A stretch of DNA of 64,000 nt from Azolla caroliniana (lineage: Eukaryota; Polypodiophyta): contig JBHGNT010000009.1 in assembly GCA_043228905.1 (NCBI GenBank), positions 22,072,001 to 22,136,000 of the forward strand. The letters run 5' to 3'. The translations under genes and the position numbers were made by a program. This document shows positions 21,944 to 30,870 of this stretch, piece by piece. Position 1 is the first letter of the stretch. Each line of letters begins with the position of its first letter. Under the pieces are notes generated by a model that worked only from the letters and a program-made list of their open reading frames with translations, was not told the origin of the DNA and did not search any database.

Positions 21944-22736
21944 GGTGTGAGCGGCTTCTTAGGCATCATAGTTCTAAACTCTCAGAACTATGCGGACTGG
22001 AAGATAAAGATGGAGGACCTTCTCACAGTAAAAGACTTGTACGTGCTAATCGACAGAGAAGAAATGAGTCGGAATGGAAACTTCTAAATAGAAAGGCAGT
22101 GGCCACCATCCGACAATGCGTCGATGTAAATGTCCTCCAACATGTGGCGAACGACACAAATGCATATGAGATGTGTCGAATGACACATCTTAATCTTTCT
22201 CTTCCTTCTTGGTTGAACTCCCAAGCTTCTCTCCCTCCTCTTACTCCCTAGTCCAAGACACCCGTGGTCCCGTCCTATCTGACACGCACACACGGATTTC
22301 CACGACACTGGCAAAGGAGTCCACCAAGGAGAGAAAAGTCACATGCTAGATCCAAGTCTAGAGGTAAGCTAACATGCTTTTATTGTGGAAAGCCTTGACA
22401 CATTCAGAAGGACTGCCAACACCTCAAGAAGGACAAGAGTGTTGGAAATAATGTCCAACCCATGAAGATTCTTGATGAAAAGGGCACATTGGCCGTAGCT
22501 ACGAGTGCAGAGGAGATTCTGTTCATTTGTGAGTAGGAAAGCACAAATCTTGCAAGCGAAGAGTGCACCTGGGTAATCAAGTTGAGTGCATCATTCCACA
22601 TAACTCCGTCGAGAGAGTGTTTTTCGACTTACATAGCCGAGGATCATGGCTATGTAAAGATGGGAGATCATGGAGAGTGCAAGATAGCAACTGTGCAAGT
22701 CGGAGGTGAATGTGGCAGCCGATTTGAGTGGAGAGT
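21944..22736 (+). pseudogene. gag: Copia gag and protease remnant
   Basis: Starts with ATG and a copia gag N-terminus (NYADWKIKMEDLL), breaks at a TAA and changes frame. RKAVATIRQCVDVNVLQHV continues in another frame near 22095. Most of the gag middle is deleted. The CCHC knuckle (22375-22416) has TGA in place of Gly (CFYCGKP*HIQKDC). The protease segment SASFHITPSRECFSTY remains, but the catalytic Asp-Ser-Gly is lost (KLS). Homology stops at 22736, where the chromovirus LTR begins. Confidence 0.88.
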
Positions 22737-22998
22737 TATTGTCATGATATGGCATGGTATGGCTCCAAAAGGATTCGAACCCATGACCTTGTGTGACATG
22801 GGTTGAATTTATTATTTCACCATAGGAAATTCATGTATATTCCAGATTACTTTGGAACATTCTAGAAACTTTAGGAGTACTCCTAAAAGTATTATAAATA
22901 GAGGCACATGACATTATTAAGAACCAATTCGGTTCAACGCCCGTCTTAAGCCTCCTAGTTGTTCTTATATCTTTCTTCATATAATATAATATACTTCT
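22606..22998 (+). repeat. Direct duplication, copy 1 (393 bp)
   Basis: Near-identical to 23851-24243; the one difference I saw is G/A at 22611 versus 23856. It spans the junction between copia protease and the chromovirus LTR, so duplication came after that insertion. Confidence 0.95.
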
Positions 22999-23850
22999 GT
23001 TGGGAGACAGGTCCCTTCGGATGGGAAGGGAGAAGAACAGTGCTGATGAACGAGCTCAGCCGAGGCCGAAACCGGAAGAGGAGTACCCGGCTACGGAGAG
23101 CCGGATGGTGCAGGCCCGGTATGAACCGGATGAGGAGTATCCGGCTACGGAGAGCCGGATGGTGCAGGCCCGGTATGAACCGGATGAGGAGTACCCAGCT
23201 ACGGAGAGCCGGATGGTGCAGACCCGGTGAGAACCGGATGAGGAGTACCCGACTACGGAGAGGCGGATGGTGCAGGCCCGGTGAGAACCGGATGAGGAGT
23301 ACCCGGCTACGGAGAGCCGGATGGTGCAGGCCCGGTGAGAACCGGATGAGGAGCACCCGGCTACAGAGAGCCGGATGACGTAGACCCGGTGAGAACCGGA
23401 GGAAGAGACATATTCGTAAATATGTTTATGAGAGCCCATCGAGGCTATATTTGTAAATAGCCGAAAAGTCATATTAGTATAAATATGACTTAGGGCAAAC
23501 TTTTAGATGTAGTTATCATTCTTGTTTGAAAAAGCATAGCGAGAGCGCGTAACTGTGTACAGAGAGAGAGAGAGAAAGAGGTCGTTGCCTCTGTTGTAAC
23601 CGCCGCCTGTGGCGAAGATCTGTGAGCACGAGGTCGTTGCCTCAGTGAACTCACTGTTGTACATTCTTACATAGTGACAGTTTGCAGCCTGTGGGCTGCT
23701 GTGGTTTTTCCCCTAGTTTGGGGTTTTCCACGTAAACCTCCTGTGTACCTTTTCTCTCCTTTGCGTCGCGTGTTCTTTCGTTTCCTGTTTTCTGTGTATG
23801 AAAAGAATCTCGGTTGTGGCCGAGCATTGTGCATAAGGAGCGTTCAGTTC
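22998..23850 (+). repeat. Copia-type LTR between the two duplicated segments
   Basis: Begins TGTTGGGAGACAGGTCCC and shares with the LTRs at 21288 and 39723 (reverse) the blocks CAGCCGAGGCCGAAACC, GTAAATAGCC, GGGCAAACTTTTAGATG and TTCCACGTAAA. The right boundary is not a clean CA and no target duplication was found. Its U3 holds the 54-bp minisatellite. Confidence 0.7.
23072..23395 (+). repeat. 54-bp minisatellite, six units
   Basis: Six head-to-tail units starting CCGGATGAGGAGTACCCGG, strongly GC-rich against its surroundings. Units 1-3 end CCGGTATGAA or similar and the later ones CCGGTGAGAA. Because 54 is a multiple of 3 the array looks like ORFs on both strands. It is not coding. Confidence 0.95.
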
Positions 23851-24243
23851 CCGTCAAGAGAGTGTTTTTCGACTTACATAGCCGAGGATCATGGCTATGT
23901 AAAGATGGGAGATCATGGAGAGTGCAAGATAGCAACTGTGCAAGTCGGAGGTGAATGTGGCAGCCGATTTGAGTGGAGAGTTATTGTCATGATATGGCAT
24001 GGTATGGCTCCAAAAGGATTCGAACCCATGACCTTGTGTGACATGGGTTGAATTTATTATTTCACCATAGGAAATTCATGTATATTCCAGATTACTTTGG
24101 AACATTCTAGAAACTTTAGGAGTACTCCTAAAAGTATTATAAATAGAGGCACATGACATTATTAAGAACCAATTCGGTTCAACGCCCGTCTTAAGCCTCC
24201 TAGTTGTTCTTATATCTTTCTTCATATAATATAATATACTTCT
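23851..24243 (+). repeat. Direct duplication, copy 2 (393 bp)
   Basis: Second copy of 22606-22998. It carries the copia protease fragment and the first ~260 bp of the chromovirus 5' LTR, and continues into the rest of that LTR. Confidence 0.95.
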
Positions 24244-24375
24244 TGTTGTCATCATTCTCACTCTTCCTTCCCCTCTCATGATTCTCAGACACCCTTTCCC
24301 TTCTTAGTACTATTCCTCATTCTTCTCCTCTATCTTTAGTACTAATTCTCCTTGCCTCTAGTACTATCCCTAACA
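23985..24375 (+). repeat. 5' LTR of chromovirus copy B
   Basis: 391 bp, TGTCATGATATGG...CCCTAACA. TATAAATA is at 24138 and the predicted RNA start near 24171. It lacks ~50 bp present in the 3' LTR (the A-box side of the tRNA-like segment). Confidence 0.92.
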
Positions 24376-24389
24376 GTTTGAACCGAATT
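24376..24389 (+). other. Primer-binding site, self-priming type (copy B)
   Basis: TTGAACCGAATT (24378-24389), two bases after the LTR, is the exact complement of AATTCGGTTCAA (24171-24182), 33 nt downstream of the TATA box. Compared with copy A, an extra C in the RNA start is matched by an extra G in the primer site. Confidence 0.72.
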
Positions 24390-24454
24390 TCCTATCTTCT
24401 TATCCCTCCTTCCCTTCATACTAATTCTCTTATCGTTCCTTCCTCCAATACTAA

Positions 24455-25516
24455 ATGGCAATTGTTAGCGCTCAGGCATACCAATCCGTTTTCTCGGAGC
24501 TCCAATGCTTAAAAGAAAAGTTTATAGCACTAGAACAAGAAAATCATCGTTTGTTGGGGAATCTTCAACAAATAGCTCTTGAAAAACAACAACATGGGGA
24601 GTTGATGTTACATGTGCAACAACTTGAAGCAACTATTGTGTCATTGCAACAACATGGACCAAGCACTCAAAGGACGCCCAAGGAACCCAAGATTGGTCTT
24701 CCTGTGAAGTTTGATGGAACGCGATCATAGTTTAGAGGATTTCTTAATCAGGTACTTGTGGTGATTCAAATGCATCATTCTCGATATCCTACCGATGCAT
24801 CACGAGTGGGACTAGTAGGCACGCTACTTAGTGGCACAACTTTGGCATGGTTTGCCCCTTTGTTAGAAAAGGACTCTCCTTTGTTAAATAATTTTGGAGT
24901 TTATTAGCGAGTTTAAAACATGTTTTGGAGATACCGATAGCGTTAGGATGGCAATCAACAAAATCCAAAGACTGCGCCAAGGTGATCGGCCGGCCTCAGC
25001 TTATGTCATGGATTTCCGTCTTCTCGCCACCAATATTCCTTGGGATGACCAAGCATTGATGGAGCAATTTCGTTATGGCCTACGTAATGATGTCAAGGAT
25101 TTACTCTTGACCTTCCCCGAAGAACCAAAGTCGCTCACAGAAGCAATATGTCGAGCGATACGATGTGTTAACCACCTTTTCGAATGACGTTCGGAACGTC
25201 AGTTCCAGATGCCAAGGGCAAGATTAGAGGCCACCTACAAATCGACACCACACCTCGTCGCGACCATTATCGAAAGAGGAAAAGCAACGATGTCAAGCAA
25301 ATAGACTATGTCTTTATTGTGGTGGAACGGGGCATATTGCAGTTAATTGTCCTCATAGGCCAAGAAGACAGGTAAATCAAATAGCTGCTAGTAGTAAGTA
25401 CTAATAGTACTAAACTAGAGTCTATTTCATTAGGAGTGTCAGATAGTCCTAATAACCGAAGCCTATCAAATAAATTTGTAGTCCTTAGTCAATTAGAAGA
25501 AGAGTTAAACAACTAA
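24455..25516 (+). pseudogene. gag: Gag of chromovirus copy B, broken
   Basis: Starts [17 protein letters not shown], closely matching copy A gag. It is broken by TAG at 24728, a frameshift near 24890, TGA at 25185 and another shift before the CCHC knuckle (CLYCGGTGHIAVNC, ~25300-25345). It ends at TAA 25514-25516 inside the frameshift cassette. Confidence 0.9.
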
Positions 25517-25548
25517 GTCCAACCAAAATAGGAGCTGTTTGGTTGGAC
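25504..25548 (+). promoter_or_regulatory. -1 ribosomal frameshift cassette (copy B)
   Basis: GTTAAAC (25504-25510) in the same gag phase, 6-nt spacer AACTAA with the stop, and a perfect 11-bp stem GTCCAACCAAA / TTTGGTTGGAC (25517-25527 with 25538-25548) around a 10-nt loop. The G-U pair of copy A is A-U here. Just downstream a deletion removes the start of pol, so this copy cannot use it. Confidence 0.83.
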
Positions 25549-28500
25549 ATGTATTAGCACTCCTAGATTCTAGAGCCAATTCTTGCTTTATGGATAAGAA
25601 TTTTGCCCAAGCTCATCAGATATCCCTAAGAAAACTCCCTTGCCCAGATTCTGTAGTAGTCATTGATGGTCACCCCATTGCTTCCGAAAATATCATAGAA
25701 GAGTCAGAGCCAATTAATGTTATCCTAAATATTTGGCATGTTTAGTATCATTTAATATAATTAGTAGTCCAAAGCATCCAATTGTTTTGGGGTTACCATG
25801 GTTCGAATTACACAATTCGGACGTAGATTGGAGAACAAAAGAAATTGGGTATCGACAACCTCGAGGATCTACTCATAAGATTTCAATGATTTCGCTACAA
25901 CAATTGTGTGACAAGGACGCAAGGAAGAAACGCTTGTATTCGCAGTATCAGTGAAGCCTTCCAACACCGCTAAGTAGGAGTCAACAATTCAACTTTCAAA
26001 GAAGTATCATCAGTACGCCGATGTTTTTGATAAGGTAAAAGCTAGTACTCTTCCCCATCATCGACTGTATGATTGTTCCATTGACATAAAACCCAGAAAA
26101 GAGCCACCGTGGGGACCAATCTACAACTTGTCACTAACCGAGCTTGAAGTTCTTTGAGCCTACATAGAGGAAAATTTGGCAAATGGGTTCATTCTCTCAC
26201 GAACACACCAACCGCGGACTCGGACGGAGCACGAATGATGGGGCTAAGAGCGTGGAACTTAAGAAGCTGGGAATGACATAAGAGCATGAAGACAAAGATA
26301 AAGACCAAGGAGACAAGATGGGGCGAAACGAGAATACTAGATTGATGTGCCAATGTTCGGCGTTGAATCCCTTGAAGGGGACCACGGAGGTTACAAGTAT
26401 TTATAATGTGAGTTGAAGTACATGCATTAGAATATTCTTAAGAATATTTTGGAAAATATTCTAGAACCCTCTAGAACCTTCTAATTCTAGAACTTTCTAA
26501 AAACTCTTAGAACGTGAATAGATAATCTATGAAGATATGCATAACATGATTATGTACTTGGATGTGTTGGCTACAATATAACACTTGACTATGATACAAG
26601 AGGTCAAGAGTTCAAATCTTGACATAACTGTCGCCATGTCTGTGACACATTCGGCATTTGAGATCTCCAGCCGGCACACCTATTTTCTTTGTCAAGAAAA
26701 AAGATGGATCACTTCATCTAGTTGTGGATTACCATGGCTTGAATAAGGTCACCATTAGGAATAGATATGCACTTCCCTTGATCTCGAGTCTTTTAGAAAG
26801 AATTAATGGCGCAAAGTTTTTTACAAGAATCGACTTACGAGGAGCATATAACCTCGTACGGATTCAACCGGGAGACGAAATTTGGAAGACAGCGTTCCGC
26901 ACTCGATATGGGCACTTCGAGTATACGGTTATGCCATTCGGCCTCACCAATGCGCCAATAGTTTTCCGGCACATGGCAAATGATATATTCCAAGATCTTT
27001 TGAACATTTGTTTGATCATCTACTTGGATGATTTGCTAGTTTATTCAAAGACACAAGAGGAGCATGATTCTCATGTATTATTAGTACTAAGACAACTATG
27101 AGAACATGGTCTTTATGCAAAGCTGGAAAAGTGTAGTTTTGATTGTAACCAGCTGGAATTTCTAGGCTATGTCATCTCATCGGAAGGCATCTCTATGGAT
27201 CCAACTAAAGTCCAGAGAGTGGCAGACTCCACGTTCATTGCGAGATGTGCAATGCTTTTTAGGATTCACAAACTTCTATTGCAAGTTTATCCAAAACTAC
27301 TCAAAACTTAATTTGCCATTCACACAGCTTACAAAGAAGGGGAAATCCTTTGTTTGGACTAAGGAAGTAGACACGTCTTTTGAAGGTCTCAAGAAAGCAT
27401 TTACATCAGCTCCTGTTTTAGCTCATGTTGATCCACAAAAACCATTTATCATTGAAGTTGGCGCATTTGATTTCGTCCTCGGTAGTATTTTGTCACAACA
27501 AGGTAATGATGAGAAGCTACATCCCTTGGTTTTCCACTTGCGCAAATTTGACGCTGCCGAAATCAACTATGAGATACATATCAAGGATATCTTAGCAATA
27601 GTGGACTCTTTTGCACAATGGAGGCATTTTTTAGAAGGATATCCTCATCAAGTCACTGTATTCAGTGACCACAAGAATCTTGCCTACTTCCAGAATGCTC
27701 GTGTATTAAATAGATGACAAGCTCAGTGGGCCCAATTCCTCACTGGTTTTGACTTCAAGATTACATATCGCCCGGGCACGCAACAGGGGAAGGCGGATGC
27801 ATTATTAGGAGACTCGTATCTAGCTCCTCGTCCTGGTGATCCGGCCTTCGACAATCAAAAGCAAGTAATCATGGGTCCAACACGACTTCAAGCAACGTGG
27901 GTCTTTGACACTCCATTGGATTCCTACATTATCGATACCATGCATGAAGATTTGAAGACAAATGTTTTCGCTCAAGCTATCCTAGATCAAATCAATCCTT
28001 CTCGAGCATCTTGTTCACGATCACAACAACCAGGTATAGATTATCAACAATTCAAATGTCATAATGGATTACTTTTCTTTAAGAAACTTTTGTATGTTCC
28101 CAATGGTTCGTGCCGCCTTCAAATATTACAAAATTGTCATGACACATACACAACCAAACATTTTGGTAGTACTAAAATGTTGGATTTAGTACAACGATCA
28201 TTTTGGCGGCCTCATATGAGAAGATTTTTTGAAGACTATGTTCAGACATGTGATACATGTTGTAGAGCGAAGATGTTGCGACATCATCCATATGTTTTGT
28301 TGGAGCCATTACCGATCCCAACCAAACCATGCAATCTATTTCTCTCGATTTTATCAGAGATCTTCCGGACTCAAGGGGCTTCAATGCAATCTTAACATTG
28401 GTAGATCGATATACTAAGATGGCACATTTCCTGCCCTGTACTAAAGAAATCACTAGTGAAGAAACTGTTGGAATTGTTATGTGTGAAATATTTCGGCATC

Positions 28501-29410
28501 ATGGTCTTCCCGACAATATCATAAGTGATCGTGGACTGCAATTCGTCTCTAAATTTTGGAAGCATTCCTTTAAAATGCTCAAGGTCACCTGCAATCTCTC
28601 CTCCGGCTATCATCCCCAAACAAATGGACAAGCAGAACATACCAATCAAATGTTGGAACAGTATCTTTGGTGTTTCCTAACCTATCAACAAGATGATTGG
28701 GCAGATATTCTACACTTTGCTGAATTTTCTTATAATAATTATATCCACTCCTCTACTAGGGTTACACCATTCTATGCTTATATCGGCTATCATCCTTGTT
28801 GGTGTGTGATAGAAACTCCTGAGTTACCTACAAATCCTAGTGCAAAGGATCATTTGGAGCGGTTACGACAAATTCAAGCAGAAATATCTACCCACCTACA
28901 TCGCGCCCAACAAACACAGAAGGACTATGCAGATCATCATCGGCTTCCATCCCCTTTTAATATTGGAGATTGAGTATGGCTATTACGACGGCACATCAAG
29001 ACTACTCGACTGTGTGACAAACTGGATTATCGACATCTAGGCCCTTTCCATATTAACGGAAAAATTAATGATGTTACTTTTTGCCTTGATCTTCCTCCGC
29101 AACTACCCGGATACATCCGGTATTTCATAGTTCTCTCCTAGAACCCTATTAGGACATCACTATCTTGTATTACACCACCTCCACCCTCGATCGAACTTGA
29201 AGATGGACCTAAGTACGAGGTTGTTGCCATCCTCGACTCCAAGATTGTTCGCAACAAGCTCTATTATTTGGTCTATTGGCTAGGATATGGTCCAAGCGAA
29301 CGTACTTGGGAACCAATGACGAATTTGGCGAATGCTTGAGCTCTTCTTGAAGACTTCCATCGTCAATATCCGGACAAACCAGGTCCTCAATCAATGACGA
29401 CTCGTAACAC
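25549..29410 (+). pseudogene. pol: Pol of chromovirus copy B, broken
   Basis: The protease active site is DSR instead of DSG (~25560). After the solo LTR at 26195-26647, RT runs from FFVKKKDGS to the catalytic YLDD (~27021). RNase H has Gly in place of its first catalytic Asp (EVGAFDF) and a TGA near 27715. Integrase has its H..H..C..C zinc region (28130-28265) and the D, D, E core residues (SLDF, SDRG, QAEH) in one open stretch 28329-28970. A chromodomain (LVYWLGYGPSERTWEP, ~29212-29395) carries a TGA. The chromodomain would normally guide integration to marked chromatin. Confidence 0.92.
26190..26652 (-). mobile_element. Solo LTR of a third related family inside copy B pol
   Basis: 453 bp (26195-26647) between CATTC target duplications (26190-26194 and 26648-26652); it splits the RT at the codon for FIR. 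Minus-strand reading begins TGTCACAGACATGG, has a TATAAATAC box and an antisense B-box-like GAGTTCAAATCTT (26608-26620), as in the copy A and B LTRs. The last bases (CGTGAGA) are not a perfect CA end. Confidence 0.8.
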
Positions 29411-29435
29411 TCATCGTTTAAAGGGGGGGGGTAAG

Positions 29436-29864
29436 TGTCATGATATAGCATGGTATGGCATTAAAAGGATTTGAACCCATGACCTAGTGTCACATGGGTT
29501 AAAGCCTTGCCATTAAGCTATATATTGTAATACAAAAAATATTATTTTCATTTATTATTTCACCATAGGAAATTCATGTATATTCGAGATTACTCTAGAC
29601 CATTCTAGAAACTTTAGGAGTACTCCTAAGAGTACTATAAATAGAGGCACATGGCATTATTCAGAACCAATTTGGTTTAACGCTAGTCTTAAGCCTCCTA
29701 GTTGTTCTTATATCTTTCTTCATATAATATATCACCTGTCATCATCATTCTCTCTCTCTCTCTCTCTCGTGAGTCTCACACTCCCTTCCTCTTAGTACTA
29801 ATCCTCATTATACTTTCCTTCTCTAGTACCAATTCTCTCTTTGTTTTTAGTACTATTCCTGACA
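29436..29864 (+). repeat. 3' LTR of chromovirus copy B
   Basis: 429 bp, TGTCATGATATAG...CCTGACA, preceded by a G-rich polypurine tract (AAAGGGGGGGG, ~29420-29431). It carries the best tRNA-like segment of the family on the minus strand (29522-29460). It is clearly diverged from its 5' LTR, so the element is old or the LTRs have exchanged sequence. Confidence 0.92.
29460..29522 (-). other. tRNA-like segment with A and B boxes in LTR
   Basis: A-box TAGCTTAATGG (29520-29510) and B-box GGTTCAAATCC (29477-29467) both fit the pol III consensus, at about the spacing found in a tRNA. The anticodon stem does not pair, so it is not a working tRNA gene. Confidence 0.5.
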
Positions 29865-30445
29865 GCTGAGTGCCGACAGTCGAAGACATGGAGAGTCGAT
29901 TGGGGGAGTCGACAGTAGGAGGGTCCAAGTTGAAGACACGACCAACTAGTCAGGCCAACTGGACAGTCGACACTAGAGTCAACTAGTCGATCAATCAACT
30001 GAATAACTACTATTGTTATAATAGGAATGATAGTAGCAGTGGCGACATTTGTAAATAACCCATATAGTGTATAAGTATAAATACAGTTAGGGAAAACATT
30101 GTCAGCAGGTGAGAGAGAGAGAGTAGAACATAATAGTTGTTAGCCTCTGTTGCACTCCATGACAGAGAAGAGTGTGTGTGTGAGCGTGAGAGAGCGGTAG
30201 CAAAGTTCAGTGAACTTGCTAAGATTCCTAAGTGGGTTATCCTCTATGTGTATCAGAGAAGATTACATAATTGTTTTCTGTACTCACTTGTGTATAGTGG
30301 AATCTTTGCTCTCGTGGTTTTCCCCGTTTAGGGTTTCCACGTAAAACTGTGTATTCTGTGTATTTGGTATGTTTTCCATTTTTCCGCGATATTGTCAATC
30401 ACACAATCATTCTTTTTTAGAATCGGAAGGGAGCGAATCCCTACA
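29865..30445 (+). repeat. Copia 3' LTR, lacking its first ~43 bp
   Basis: Aligns with 21331-21906 and has a 27-bp insertion near 30371. It ends CTACA, directly followed by the TACCT target duplication. Confidence 0.92.
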
Positions 30446-30670
30446 TACCTTATATATGTAGTATATGCACGATTGCTCTTATTCTTATCTTTGCACACAT
30501 GTTCAATAGGACCTCAATAGAGGTCCTTCCCAACTCATGAACCATCAATTGTGCCTATTCATAAGTCAAGGTGCCCCTCTAATCAAGGAACTATCAGACT
30601 ATTATTATTGATCATGCACTCACCAAACTTTGTGGAGTGGTGCTTCGTGTGGAATTAAAGACTTATGCCA

Positions 30671-30870
30671 AGGTCGAAGAGATATAAAACCCAAGTCAAG
30701 TTGGGACCTAGGAGGGCCTTCTCTACCATTGACCACATCCATCCATTATGTTTCTTAGTGAACCAAGCAAAGGTCGAAGAGATATAAAACCCAAGTCAAG
30801 TTGGGACCTAGGAGGGCCTTCTCTACCATTGACCACATCCATCCATTATGTTGCTTAGTGAACCAAGAAA
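30671..30870. repeat. Tandem duplication, period 100 bp
   Basis: 30671-30770 and 30771-30870 differ at only about two positions, starting AGGTCGAAGAGATATAAAAC. No coding role is seen. Confidence 0.97.

Larger units (their letters stand above)
23985..29864 (+). mobile_element. Ty3/gypsy chromovirus copy B, degenerate
   Basis: Same family as copy A. It has both LTRs, primer site, gag, frameshift cassette, protease, RT, RNase H, integrase and chromodomain, but many breaks. The 5' flank GTTAT is not repeated after the 3' LTR (GCTGA), so the original right flank has been lost. Confidence 0.93.
21283..30450 (+). mobile_element. Ty1/copia element with nested chromovirus copy B
   Basis: The element runs 21288-30445 and is flanked by the 5-bp target duplication TACCT (21283-21287 and 30446-30450). 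The 5' LTR ends ...TACA and the 3' LTR ...CTACA, and the LTRs align over ~575 bp. Between them are a tRNA-Met primer site, broken copia gag and protease, a duplicated segment with another copia-type LTR, and then chromovirus copy B. The rest of copia pol is gone: copy B's 3' LTR abuts the copia 3' LTR directly, and the first ~43 bp of that LTR are missing. Confidence 0.9.

Noticed and set aside
23072-23395. Regularly spaced repeats that resemble a CRISPR array at first sight
   Set aside because: Units are 54 bp head to tail with no unique spacers, in a plant LTR; it is a minisatellite. The ORFs across it follow from the unit being a multiple of 3.
23980-29870. Target duplication for chromovirus copy B
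   Set aside because: The 5' flank GTTAT and the 3' flank GCTGA do not match; the right flank was replaced by a later deletion.
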